This document shows positions 1-7,756 of a DNA stretch of 64,000 nucleotides, one piece after another. The notes under the pieces are model-generated. The model ran no database searches and was not told the DNA's origin. It saw only the letters and a list, made by a program, of their open reading frames with translations. This DNA is from Alistipes megaguti (GTDB lineage: Bacteria; Bacteroidota; Bacteroidia; Bacteroidales; Rikenellaceae). The translations under genes and the position numbers were made by a program. The stretch's first letter is position 1, and each line of letters starts with the position of its first letter. Where the stretch lies: contig NZ_LR027382.1 in NCBI RefSeq assembly GCF_900604385.1, forward strand, positions 1,054,001 through 1,118,000, read 5' to 3'.

Positions 1-2
1 GC

Positions 3-50
3 AAGGGAACCACCATCCGCATCACCCTTAAACGCACCTTTGCCGCATGA
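3..50 (+). CDS. C-terminus of a probable sensor histidine kinase (5' truncated by window edge)
   Basis: Only the last 15 codons are inside the window, ending KGTTIRITLKRTFAA. The pattern G-T-T-(hydrophobic)-x-(hydrophobic)-x-(hydrophobic) followed by a short basic tail resembles the final strand after the G2 box of GHKL ATPase domains in histidine kinases. The stop codon overlaps the ATG of the next gene (ATGA), which suggests translational coupling. The family call rests on very few residues and could be wrong. Confidence 0.35.
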   Translation, partial: KGTTIRITLKRTFAA

Positions 51-1354
51 GCCGGGATTGGGCACATAGCATCGTGGTGACCGAGATCCCGAATACGACA
101 GCGGAGCCCGTCAAGGAGACCTTCCGGGAGGCCGGGGATGAGGAGCAGGACCTCGCGAGCGAAAAAACCTCGACGGCGGGACAACATGCCGTAAAGAGTA
201 AGCCGGCGACCACGGGACAGCACGCCGCGGGCGAAAAACCGGCAGCCACGGGTCAGCACGCCGCAAGCGGAAAACCAGCATCGACGGAACGGAATGCCGC
301 AAACGGGAAACCGGTGGACTCGGAACAGCATGCCGCAAACGAAAAACCGGCGACCGTGCGGCCAAGAGCCGAAAACGGGGCCGGAAAGGCTCAAGCAACA
401 TCCGGAGCCGCGGTTCAAACCGCCGACGAAGAGTCGGTGCGGAGCGTGGCCGATTCGCTGGCGGCAAAGTCCGACTCGCTGAGCCTTGCGGCCGATCCCG
501 CCTACTCGTACGAAGCCGAGGCCTTTCACTATTCGGAGCTCGATTCGGTCCGTTTCGGATGGAGCTCCAGCGGAACTCCACGCCCGAATTCCGCGCAACT
601 CCCCGGACGTGACACCACCGTGGAGGCCCTGTTCGGCGCACAATCCTACATCGTACAGACAGAACGCATCGAACGACCCGTCAGCGATTCATTCACCGAC
701 AATGCCGTTTTCCAGAGTTTCGTGCTGCTGCTCGCCGCAACCTATGCCACGCTTCTCTATCGCAATCTGGGAGACGTGAGAACCCTGCTGAAACGCATCT
801 CCCGAGACTCGGCTGCCGGCGAACGCCTCTCCGAAGAGCCCGGCGCAAACGGCTTCTCCCGCTTCCTGAACGTGACGGCCGCAATCGGCATGCTCTTCAT
901 GGGTGTCATCGTCGTCAAGTACGGCGACACGCTCATGCCCCCCGAATTCGGACGCGCGCTGTCCCATGCCGCCGTCCTCGCGCTGAGTCTGACGGCCTCG
1001 CTGCTCTGGGCCGTCATCATCCTCTTTCAATCCTCGATCATCCGTATCACCGGAGCCATCACCCTCACCCAGCCCTTCACAGCACAGCTCTCCCTGCTGC
1101 GCCGAACCTATTTCGCGCTGGCCGTCATCGTCACCTCCCCCACGCTCCTCCTCTTCGCACTCTGCCCCCGCGGCACCGGCGGTGCCTGGTTCATCCTCGG
1201 AGCCGTCGAGTTGATCATTACGGCCGTTTTATACCTCAGGGAATCCCTGAACCTCTTTATTTCTAAAAAAATTTCGATTTTGCATTGGTTTTTGTACCTT
1301 TGCACCGTGGAAGTCTTCCCAATCAGCCTCTTATGGCTCCTGGCGGCAAGATGA
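47..1354 (+). CDS. DUF4271-type membrane protein with N-terminal 12-residue repeat
   Basis: This 435-residue protein has two parts. Residues 1-140 are hydrophilic and contain about five copies of a 12-residue unit close to TGQHAAGEKPAA (residues about 43-102). The C-terminal half (from about residue 220) has roughly five or six hydrophobic segments, with charged loops such as LYRNLGDVRTLLKR. A membrane protein directly upstream of hemD in Bacteroidetes is typically DUF4271, and both the layout and the C-terminal pattern fit. The function is unknown. The start overlaps the upstream stop. The repeat region looks strain-variable. The family name comes from context plus overall pattern and was not checked by search. 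Confidence 0.7.
   Translation: MSRDWAHSIVVTEIPNTTAEPVKETFREAGDEEQDLASEKTSTAGQHAVKSKPATTGQHAAGEKPAATGQHAASGKPASTERNAANGKPVDSEQHAANEKPATVRPRAENGAGKAQATSGAAVQTADEESVRSVADSLAAKSDSLSLAADPAYSYEAEAFHYSELDSVRFGWSSSGTPRPNSAQLPGRDTTVEALFGAQSYIVQTERIERPVSDSFTDNAVFQSFVLLLAATYATLLYRNLGDVRTLLKRISRDSAAGERLSEEPGANGFSRFLNVTAAIGMLFMGVIVVKYGDTLMPPEFGRALSHAAVLALSLTASLLWAVIILFQSSIIRITGAITLTQPFTAQLSLLRRTYFALAVIVTSPTLLLFALCPRGTGGAWFILGAVELIITAVLYLRESLNLFISKKISILHWFLYLCTVEVFPISLLWLLAAR
173..352 (+). repeat. Five imperfect copies of a 36-bp in-frame repeat
   Basis: The unit encodes about TGQHAAGEKPAA. Copies in order are TAGQHAVKSKPA, TTGQHAAGEKPA, ATGQHAASGKPA, STERNAANGKPV and DSEQHAANEKPA. A decayed sixth copy follows. 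The repeat stays in frame, so copy-number change would alter length and not reading frame. Confidence 0.85.
1295..1302 (+). promoter_or_regulatory. Bacteroidetes -7 box (TACCTTTG) for hemD
   Basis: TACCTTTG matches TAnnTTTG. It lies inside the 3' end of the DUF4271 gene, about 90 bp before the hemD start, in an AT-rich patch that stands out from the GC-rich coding. No clear -33 TTTG lies at the usual 19-21 bp spacing. Confidence 0.5.
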
Positions 1355-1388
1355 TACACGACGAAGGTAAAACTAAACATCCGTAACG

Positions 1389-2252
1389 TTGAAAGTAAAG
1401 AGCGTACTGGTTTCGCAGCCCAAACCTGCTGTCATCGAAAAGTCCCCGTTCTACGATCTGGCCCAGAAATACCAGGTCGAAGTGGCCTACAAACCCTTCA
1501 TCCGGGTCGAAGGTGTCTCGCTGAAGGAGTTCCGTGCCCAGCGTGTCGAGATCCTCGATCACACCGCCGTCATCTTCACCTCCCGCACCACGGTCGACAG
1601 CTTCTTCCACATCTGCGAAGAGGCCCGGATCACCGTCCCCGAAACCATGAAGTACATCTGCCAGACCGAGGCCGTCGCCCTCTATCTCCAGAAGTACATC
1701 GTTTACCGAAAACGAAAGATCTCGTTCGCCGACGGGTCGTTCACCTCGCTCGTCGAACTGATCATCAAACACAAGGAGGAGAAGTTCCTCCTCGCCCTGA
1801 GCGAACCCCACAAACCCGAACTCCCCGAAACGCTCGCCAAACTCAAGCTGGCCGTCGATCCCGTTATCCTGGCCCGTACGGTCGCCAGCGATCTCGAGGC
1901 CGTCAAGATGGAGGAGTATGACCTGCTGGCACTCTACTCCCCCTCGGATGTCAAGGCCCTGGTCGAAAAGTTCGGAAACGAGGGGCTGCCCGCCGTCGCC
2001 GTATTCGGCGAAGGTACGCTCAAAGCCGCCCTGGAGGCCGGACTCACCGTGCTGGCAAACGCCCCCACGCCCGTAGCACCCTCGATGGTCAAGGCGATCG
2101 ATCTGCTCATCCAGAAGATCCAGAAGGGCGAAGAGATCTCGCCCGTCGAACTCGTCACCGACGCACGCAAGGAGGAGTTCATCCGTACGCAGCAGCACAA
2201 GCTCGCCAAGAAGAGCCGCGTGCGCCGTACCACGACCGAAACCCGAAAATAA
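1389..2252 (+). CDS. hemD: Uroporphyrinogen-III synthase (HemD-like)
   Basis: This 287-residue protein belongs to the family that cyclises hydroxymethylbilane with inversion of ring D in haem and sirohaem synthesis. It opens MKVKSVLVSQPKP and then shows the two-lobed HemD pattern, with TSRTTVDSFF after the first lobe and LALYSPSDVKALV in the second. The start is a TTG, because no ATG in frame preserves the conserved N-terminus. The C-terminal tail is basic and lysine/arginine rich. It sits between a DUF4271 gene and rnpA, the usual Bacteroidetes arrangement. HemD proteins are poorly conserved, so the call leans on both context and pattern. Confidence 0.8.
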   Translation: MKVKSVLVSQPKPAVIEKSPFYDLAQKYQVEVAYKPFIRVEGVSLKEFRAQRVEILDHTAVIFTSRTTVDSFFHICEEARITVPETMKYICQTEAVALYLQKYIVYRKRKISFADGSFTSLVELIIKHKEEKFLLALSEPHKPELPETLAKLKLAVDPVILARTVASDLEAVKMEEYDLLALYSPSDVKALVEKFGNEGLPAVAVFGEGTLKAALEAGLTVLANAPTPVAPSMVKAIDLLIQKIQKGEEISPVELVTDARKEEFIRTQQHKLAKKSRVRRTTTETRK

Positions 2253-2318
2253 CAGTTCCGAAGGGTCAGCCCCCTCGACGACCGGCTGACTCCCGAGAAG
2301 GCCCAAACTTCGAAAAAC

Positions 2319-2687
2319 ATGTCTACGCACTCGCTTCCCCGCAACGAAAGACTTCGCTCGCTGGGAGCGGTGCGCCGACTCTTCGACGACGGCGAGAGCG
2401 GCTTCATCTTCCCGTTCCGCTACGTCTGGTTCGCCGAACCCGACACCGAACGCAGCGTCGAAATCCTCTTCTCGGTCCCCAAGAAGTTCCATAAACGCGC
2501 CAACAGGCGAAATCTCCTCCGCCGCCGGACCAAAGAGGCCTACCGCCTTCAGAAACAGATCATCACGGAAGGTGGGGAGCTGAACCTCGACATCGCCCTG
2601 ATCTACTCCTCGAAAGAGGTCCTCTCGGCCAAATCCATCAGCCATGCAGTCCGCCGGATTCTGGAAACGGTTGCTGCACGTCTGTAA
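2319..2687 (+). CDS. rnpA: Ribonuclease P protein component
   Basis: RnpA (122 residues) is the basic protein cofactor of RNase P, which matures tRNA 5' ends. The signature RANRRNLLRRRTKEAYR lies around residues 62-78, preceded by SVPKKFHKR. The N-terminus (LPRNERLRSLGAVRRLFDDG) has the leader-binding face typical of the family. The 3' end overlaps yidD by 44 bp, a common rnpA-yidD arrangement. Confidence 0.95.
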   Translation: MSTHSLPRNERLRSLGAVRRLFDDGESGFIFPFRYVWFAEPDTERSVEILFSVPKKFHKRANRRNLLRRRTKEAYRLQKQIITEGGELNLDIALIYSSKEVLSAKSISHAVRRILETVAARL

Positions 2688-2904
2688 GCGGATCGGCGTC
2701 CTGCCGCTGATCGTGCTCGTGCGCTTCTACCAGCTCTGCATTTCGCCCTTCACCCCTCCGTCGTGCCGCTTCACGCCCACCTGCTCGCAATATGCCCTCG
2801 AGGCGCTGCGCAAGTACGGTCCGCTGAAGGGGCTCTGGCTTACCATCCGCCGTCTGGCCCGCTGTCATCCCTGGGGCGGCAGCGGCTATGACCCCGTGCC
2901 GTAG
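2644..2904 (+). CDS. yidD: Membrane protein insertion efficiency factor YidD
   Basis: YidD (86 residues) is a small inner-membrane-associated protein that assists YidC-dependent insertion. The family core is plain: LVRFYQLCISPF, then SCRFTPTCSQYALEAL, then CHPWGGSGYDPVP at the C-terminus. It overlaps the rnpA 3' end by 44 bp in another frame, so the two are probably translationally coupled. Length is normal. Confidence 0.95.
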   Translation: MQSAGFWKRLLHVCKRIGVLPLIVLVRFYQLCISPFTPPSCRFTPTCSQYALEALRKYGPLKGLWLTIRRLARCHPWGGSGYDPVP

Positions 2905-2980
2905 CGGCCGGCCGGACAATCGGAAAGGGACCGTTACTCCCTCCGCAAGAGACGTCACCCATCACGGCACAAAACCGGGT

Positions 2981-3011
2981 AAAAAAAGACCGACTCGTCG
3001 CCGAGCCGGTC
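2981..3011 (-). terminator. Intrinsic terminator, reverse strand
   Basis: Read on the minus strand, GACCGGCTCG pairs with CGAGTCGGTC (10 bp with one G-U pair) around a GCGA loop, followed by seven T. No T-run follows on the plus strand, so it does not serve yidD. Confidence 0.85.
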
Positions 3012-3260
3012 CCAAGGGAAGTTGCGTCACCCTTACAGAATTCCTGTTACATCACTTTCAAACACAAAGATCGTACCCCTGCCCCAAACAAACAATTCCG
3101 ACCCCAACTATTCGGATCGGAATTGCCAAAAAATCCGCTTTTTAAAGGATCGGAGCGTAATTCGCGGCGTCACGGCGGCCCGAGCCCGTCTCTTCGACAG
3201 TCTCAACCGGCAGAAGCCCCATTGAATGCGGTCGGCCCTCCGGACGGATTGACCGGAGCG

Positions 3261-3300
3261 GCGGGCAGACGGGCAGACGGGCGGCGGGCAGACGGGCGGG
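3261..3300. repeat. Short tandem GGCAGACGG-type repeat
   Basis: The stretch is made of imperfect copies of GGGCAGACG and GGGCGGCGG immediately downstream of the stop codon of the minus-strand exporter gene. It resembles other gene-end repeats in this window (12531-12566 and 49879-49923). Confidence 0.7.
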
Positions 3301-3302
3301 AA

Positions 3303-4208
3303 TCAGTCCGAAAAATCGGAACAACACTCCTCCGGAGTCTCAAACTCCAGCGTCGCGTGCGAGATACCCAATTCGCAAAGCAGGTGCTTCAAATCATGCT
3401 TGATCCGCTCCTGGGCCGCAAGGTCCGTCACAACGACGTGGGCCGTCAGGGCATTCTCGGTCGTACTGATGGCCCAGACATGGATGTGATGGACCGTCCG
3501 GACCCCCTCGACCGTCGACATGCGCTGTCCGATCTGTTCGACGTCGATTCCCTCGGGCACACCGTCGAGCGACAGGCGCAGGCTGTCGCGCGTCAGCGAC
3601 CACACCGAAGCGACAATCACACACGCCACGGCCAGTCCGACAATCGGGTCGATCAGCGTCCATCCCGTCCACGAGATCACCACGCCCGAGAGAAGCACCC
3701 CGATCGAAACCAGCGCATCGGCCGCCATGTGCAGGTAGGCCCCCTTGACATTCAGGTCACGGTCCTTGTCCTTCATGAAAAGCCAGGCCGTGAAGCCGTT
3801 GACCACGACACCGATACCCGCCGTCCAGGCGATCGCTCCGCCCTCGACCGGTGCGGGATGGAACATCCGGCCGATACTCTCGGCAATGATCATCCCGACG
3901 GCAATGAGCAGGATCACGGAGTTGAGCAGCGAAATCAGCACCGTACTCTTCTTGTAGCCGTAGGTATAGTGCGGCGTGGCGTGGACCTGCGCCAGACGGA
4001 AGGCCAGCATCGCCAGCAGCAGACTCGCCACATCCGAAAGGTTGTGACCGGCGTCCGACAACAGCCCCATCGACCCGTAGAAAAGGCCGACGGCAAATTC
4101 GATGATCACAAAGCCCGCATTGAGCGAGATGCCCCACAGAAAGGCCCGGTTCAGCGAGGTCAGTGTGTGGGTGTGATGGTGATGATGAGGTTTCTGAGTG
4201 GGTATCAT
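3303..4208 (-). CDS. Cation diffusion facilitator (CzcD/ZitB-like exporter)
   Basis: This 301-residue inner-membrane transporter should export divalent metal (Zn, Co, Cd or Fe) by proton antiport. It starts with a histidine cluster (residues 8-14), then six transmembrane segments. Metal-site motifs H55-x3-D59 (in SDAGHNLSD) and H160-x3-D164 (in HMAADALVS) are both present, as expected for zinc-type CDF members. A cytoplasmic domain follows, with HHIHVWAIS near residue 235 and a C-terminal CCSDFSD tail that could bind metal. It lies 21 bp after a hemerythrin/LuxR regulator and is probably co-transcribed with it. The metal cannot be read from sequence. Confidence 0.9.
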   Translation of the reverse strand: MIPTQKPHHHHHTHTLTSLNRAFLWGISLNAGFVIIEFAVGLFYGSMGLLSDAGHNLSDVASLLLAMLAFRLAQVHATPHYTYGYKKSTVLISLLNSVILLIAVGMIIAESIGRMFHPAPVEGGAIAWTAGIGVVVNGFTAWLFMKDKDRDLNVKGAYLHMAADALVSIGVLLSGVVISWTGWTLIDPIVGLAVACVIVASVWSLTRDSLRLSLDGVPEGIDVEQIGQRMSTVEGVRTVHHIHVWAISTTENALTAHVVVTDLAAQERIKHDLKHLLCELGISHATLEFETPEECCSDFSD

Positions 4209-4229
4209 GGTTGTCCGTACGTTTAAAGG

Positions 4230-5156
4230 TTATGTTTCCGGGATGGTATCCTTGATCTCCGAGAGTTCGACCAGCTTGTTGACGATGGCGTAGATCGTCA
4301 GACCGGCCGCCGAGTGGATCTGCAGCTTCGAGGCGATATTTCGCCGGTGGGTGATCACCGTATGGGCCGAAATGCAGAGCGCATCGGCGATCTGCTTGTT
4401 CGTCATCCCCTTCACCACGCAGACGACAATCTCCCGCTCACGGGCACTCAGCGCCTCCGATTTCGGAGGCTCCACCCCCTCGGCCGCCAGCCGCTCGACG
4501 GCCGGAACGAGGATCTCGTCCTCGACGGCGTTGTGCGACGCCAGCTCCTGTTCGCAAGTGAAGATGTCGAACAGCACACCGTTCAGTTCGTTTGTGCTCC
4601 CCGAGGGGTAGTACTTGATGATGATGTTCTTCAGTTCGCCCAGTTTGGCGTCGACCTGGTCGTGGTGGCGCCGGAAGATCTCCATCGAGTAGTCCGCGCT
4701 CCGCTCCCCGGCCAGCAGCTTCTCCACGTAGGGAAAGACCCGCTGCTCCTCGTAGGACATGTGCCGCTGGACCTCGGCCACGTACTCGTCGAAAAAGCGC
4801 AGAATGGCAAACGAAACGTTGTTCTGCGCGCAGTCGACCGCCTCGATCAGCTTGCGGCGGATGGCCGGCAGGCGGAAATTCAGAAAATATCCGTGCGAAT
4901 TGTGCAGGTAGTCGGTCAGCGCCCGCACCGAGATCCCGTCAGCAAGCTTCTCCCCGAGGCCGTGGTTCATCAGCAGGTTGACAACGGCCAGGAAGGTCGC
5001 CGTATCGACCTGATTGTCGGCACACACCTCCGCAATGCTCTTGTCCCCGAAGCCCAGCGCAATGCCGAAACGGCTCATCACCTGAAGCACCGCATAACGG
5101 TCGCAAACCAGGTCACACATGCGGTCATCACCGCCATATCCTCCGGATTTATACAT
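4230..5156 (-). CDS. DUF542-like + hemerythrin + LuxR-type HTH fusion regulator
   Basis: The protein has 308 residues if started at the ATG at 5156. Residues about 20-66 (FGIALGFGDKSIAEVCADN...) resemble the N-terminal domain of RIC/ScdA iron-centre repair proteins, but the usual CCGG cysteine pair reads LGFG. Residues about 85-222 form a hemerythrin domain with candidate diiron ligands H88, H132, E136, H164 or H165, H208 and E212. Residues about 235-295 are a LuxR/GerE helix-turn-helix (LSAREREIVVCVVKG, then NKQIADALCISAHTVITHRRNI). The likely role is an O2-, NO- or iron-sensing transcription factor. An upstream in-frame ATG at 5186 overlaps the predicted promoter, so the later start is preferred. 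It precedes the cation exporter by 21 bp. Confidence 0.85.
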   Translation of the reverse strand: MYKSGGYGGDDRMCDLVCDRYAVLQVMSRFGIALGFGDKSIAEVCADNQVDTATFLAVVNLLMNHGLGEKLADGISVRALTDYLHNSHGYFLNFRLPAIRRKLIEAVDCAQNNVSFAILRFFDEYVAEVQRHMSYEEQRVFPYVEKLLAGERSADYSMEIFRRHHDQVDAKLGELKNIIIKYYPSGSTNELNGVLFDIFTCEQELASHNAVEDEILVPAVERLAAEGVEPPKSEALSAREREIVVCVVKGMTNKQIADALCISAHTVITHRRNIASKLQIHSAAGLTIYAIVNKLVELSEIKDTIPET

Positions 5157-5183
5157 AAAATCAGGTATTTTTTCATTCTGCCG

Positions 5184-5215
5184 CAAAATTAATCCGGCAA
5201 TCCAGATGCCGCAAT
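5184..5215 (-). promoter_or_regulatory. Promoter for the hemerythrin regulator-exporter pair
   Basis: On the minus strand the -7 element is TAATTTTG (5184-5191), with a TTG-type -33 (ATTG, 5212-5215) about 20 bp upstream. The predicted start of transcription falls near 5177, which excludes the first in-frame ATG (5186) and favours the ATG at 5156. Confidence 0.5.
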
Positions 5216-5234
5216 ACCCACCATGCGGTATTTT

Positions 5235-7079
5235 TCAACGCCGCCCGATATCCGTATAGGTCATCTGAAGCATCGTGCGGCCGACATCCAGCAGCTCGGG
5301 ATTCGTCTCCGTCACCACACGGTCGCCCGTGGCATCCCACACCGCGGCACCCAGCGAATCCACCACCCCGAAGCCGTCGTTGAACGTATAGTAGGCAAAC
5401 TTGCGCGGCGGCGCCGGCGCGAAAATATCCTTGCTGTAGTCGAAATCCGTGTGGGCAAGGCCCAGCTGTCCGAGCAGCGTCGCCGCCAGGTCGATCTGCG
5501 AGGCGTAGGTCTCGATCCGCTGCGGACCGGCCACCGCTCCGCCCGTCCAGATCATCGGGATCCGATGGCGCAGCGGTTCGTTGTAGGAGAGTGTCGCCGG
5601 GTAGGGGTAACCGTGGTCGGCAACCAGCACCACCAGCAGGTTCCGCCAGGCGGGCGAGGCCTTCAGGCGGTCGAGCATCCGCCCCACGCAGGCGTCCGAG
5701 AAGGCCATCGCATTGAGCACCGGATCGGCGAACTTCGAGTAGGGAACATCGAACGGCGTATGGCTGCTCAGCGTCAGAAGCGCCGCCAGGAAGGGTCGTC
5801 CGCCCTCGTCGAGCGAGATCACCCGCTCGGCAAACCAGTCGCACATCACCTCATCGTCGTAACCCCAGTCGGCCGCCTCGCGGTCAAAGTGCAGATCCTT
5901 CTGCCAAACCAGCTCCTGCCACCCCGTGGCATAGAGGTACGACGCCTGGTTCGTGAAGTTCAGGTCGCCGCCGTAGGAGAAGCTCGTCGCATACCCCCCC
6001 CCGGACATCGTCCGAGCAATCGAAGGCAGGTTGTGGCTCTTGGCCGGGAGTTTCATGATCGACATGCGCGTCTGCGCCGGGAAGCCGCTCAGAAGGGCCA
6101 CCTCGCCGCGGTCCGTGCGGTAGGAGTTGGCAAAGAAGTTCTCGAACCAGAGCCCCTCCTCCTTGAGCCGCTGCATGTTCGGCATCACCGGCTCGCCGTC
6201 GACCCGCTCGTCCATCACCGTGCGGGCGAAACTCTCCAGGATCACCAGCACCACGTTCGGCCGTGAGGTCGTAAGCACCCGTCGGGCCGGCGCCTCGGCC
6301 CCGGGGGCATTTCCGCGCAGCGCCGCAAAGCGCTCCGTGAGCTGCGGCTCGTCGTAGAAGGGGTACTCCGCGGCGTAGTCCGTATTCCGGTCGCCGAGGC
6401 TCGAAAGAAACGAAAAGACGGGATTCGTCGCCGCATGATTCAGAAACATATCCGAGCTGAAGTAGACCTTCGAGACGTTGGCCGTCGAGGCCCCCATGCC
6501 GCCGCGGATCGCCAGAAAGTCGAAGCCCGCCAACAGCAGCATCACCAGACTCCCGACCGAAGCCGTGCGCCAGCCGACCCGCTGGCCGTCGAAAAACCGC
6601 AGCGTGCGGCGGTAGAGCCAGATCATCAGCGCGGCATAAAGGGCCGCCAGCAGCGTCTGACGCACCCCGAGCCAGAAATCCACACTCGCCATCGCCTCCT
6701 TCGGATCGGAGAGGTAGATCAGGATCGTCGCATCGAGGCGGAAGCCCCAATGTTCGTAAAGGGCCACGTCCACGGCAAAGATCACCGCCGTCAGGACCGA
6801 CACCAGCACAAAATACCCGGTAAGGATTCCCCGCCACAGCCGCTCCGGAAGGCGCACCCACAGCGACGCGAGCATCACCAGCAGCGGCACGGCCGTCACG
6901 TAGCCCGCCACCGTCAGATCAAGCGAAAGACCGTGCCAAAGCACCGCCATCCAACCCCCGAAACCGGCTCCGGCCGCCTCCGCGGCGTACCACGCCATGA
7001 AAACCGGCTTCTGGAGCGCCATCAGTACCACCGTGGCCGCAAAAACCGCCAGAACAAATCCGATCTTCCGCCTCATCAC
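5235..7079 (-). CDS. LtaS/MdoB-like sulfatase-family membrane enzyme
   Basis: This 614-residue protein has five transmembrane segments in the first about 190 residues, then an alkaline-phosphatase-superfamily domain facing the periplasm. Visible catalytic features are NVVLVILESF (metal ligand E282), the nucleophile region SYRTDRGEVALLSG (T322), HTPFDVPYSKF and VADHGYPYPA. Family members transfer phosphoglycerol or phosphoethanolamine to envelope polymers. Lipoteichoic acid itself is not expected in this organism, so the acceptor is unknown. A run of nine G encodes G360-G362. The gene starts 2 bp after the upp stop and is likely cotranscribed with hflX and upp. Confidence 0.85.
   Translation of the reverse strand: MMRRKIGFVLAVFAATVVLMALQKPVFMAWYAAEAAGAGFGGWMAVLWHGLSLDLTVAGYVTAVPLLVMLASLWVRLPERLWRGILTGYFVLVSVLTAVIFAVDVALYEHWGFRLDATILIYLSDPKEAMASVDFWLGVRQTLLAALYAALMIWLYRRTLRFFDGQRVGWRTASVGSLVMLLLAGFDFLAIRGGMGASTANVSKVYFSSDMFLNHAATNPVFSFLSSLGDRNTDYAAEYPFYDEPQLTERFAALRGNAPGAEAPARRVLTTSRPNVVLVILESFARTVMDERVDGEPVMPNMQRLKEEGLWFENFFANSYRTDRGEVALLSGFPAQTRMSIMKLPAKSHNLPSIARTMSGGGYATSFSYGGDLNFTNQASYLYATGWQELVWQKDLHFDREAADWGYDDEVMCDWFAERVISLDEGGRPFLAALLTLSSHTPFDVPYSKFADPVLNAMAFSDACVGRMLDRLKASPAWRNLLVVLVADHGYPYPATLSYNEPLRHRIPMIWTGGAVAGPQRIETYASQIDLAATLLGQLGLAHTDFDYSKDIFAPAPPRKFAYYTFNDGFGVVDSLGAAVWDATGDRVVTETNPELLDVGRTMLQMTYTDIGRR
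5994..6002 (-). repeat. Nine-G tract inside the LtaS-like gene
   Basis: Nine consecutive C on the plus strand encode three glycines (MSGGGYAT) on the minus strand. One-base slippage would frameshift the enzyme about 60 percent of the way through. Confidence 0.9.
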
Positions 7080-7081
7080 CG

Positions 7082-7738
7082 TCAGATCTTTTCGCCGTAG
7101 GCCAGGTCTCCGGCATCGCCGATGCCCGGAACGATGTACGAACGCGAGGTCAGCTCCTCGTCGACCACCGCCGTCCAGATCGTCGTATTCTGGTGAGGCA
7201 TGTGCTTCATTGCGTAGTCAACACCTTGCTCGCTGGCAATCACCGACGCCACGTGTGTGCAGGCCGGTACGCCGCCCTTCTCGCACAGCGCATTGTAGGT
7301 CAGAACCAGCGACGAGCCCGTCGCCAGCATCGGATCAACCAGCAGCAGCGTCTTCCCCTCGAGGCTTCCGCATGAGATATACTCGACCTTTACCGTGAAT
7401 TTCCCGTCCTTCGTGCTCTTGCGGTAGGCCGATACAAAGGCATTCTGCGCATCGTCGAAATAGTTCAGAAAGCCCTGGTGGTAGGGGAGTCCCGCACGCA
7501 GGATCGTCGCAATGACCAGTTGGTCGTCGATCACCTGTACCGTGGCCTCGCCCAGCGGCGTCTCAACCACCTGCGGACGGTAATTCAGCGTCTTCGAAAT
7601 CTCATAGGCCGTGATCTCGCCGATCCGTTCCATGTTCCGTCGGAATCGCATCGAGTCCTTCTGGATCTCGCGGTCGCGGATCTGCGAAAGAAACTTGTTC
7701 AGAACCGTGTTCTGTTGGGAAAGTACGTGAAGTGTCAT
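7082..7738 (-). CDS. upp: Uracil phosphoribosyltransferase
   Basis: Upp (218 residues) makes UMP from uracil and PRPP for pyrimidine salvage. The PRPP-binding loop LLLVDPMLATGSS lies at about residues 131-143. The C-terminal uracil-binding segment SYIVPGIGDAGDLAYGE is intact. Length and domain layout are normal. It follows hflX by 18 bp and precedes the sulfatase-family gene by 2 bp, in a three-gene minus-strand unit. Confidence 0.95.
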   Translation of the reverse strand: MTLHVLSQQNTVLNKFLSQIRDREIQKDSMRFRRNMERIGEITAYEISKTLNYRPQVVETPLGEATVQVIDDQLVIATILRAGLPYHQGFLNYFDDAQNAFVSAYRKSTKDGKFTVKVEYISCGSLEGKTLLLVDPMLATGSSLVLTYNALCEKGGVPACTHVASVIASEQGVDYAMKHMPHQNTTIWTAVVDEELTSRSYIVPGIGDAGDLAYGEKI

Positions 7739-7756
7739 AGGGATTTGGGATGTTTG

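Larger units (their letters stand above)
2905..3302. other. Intergenic region with a reverse-strand terminator and a GGCAGACGG repeat
   Basis: No convincing gene was found in these about 400 bp. They hold a strong reverse-strand terminator (2981-3011), an AATTCCGA/TCGGAATT inverted repeat (3094-3101 with 3117-3124), and a minisatellite-like stretch of GGCAGACGG-related units (3261-3300) that ends at the stop codon of the cation exporter. The terminator lies about 290 bp beyond that stop, so there is either a long 3' UTR or an independent small transcript. Confidence 0.6.
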
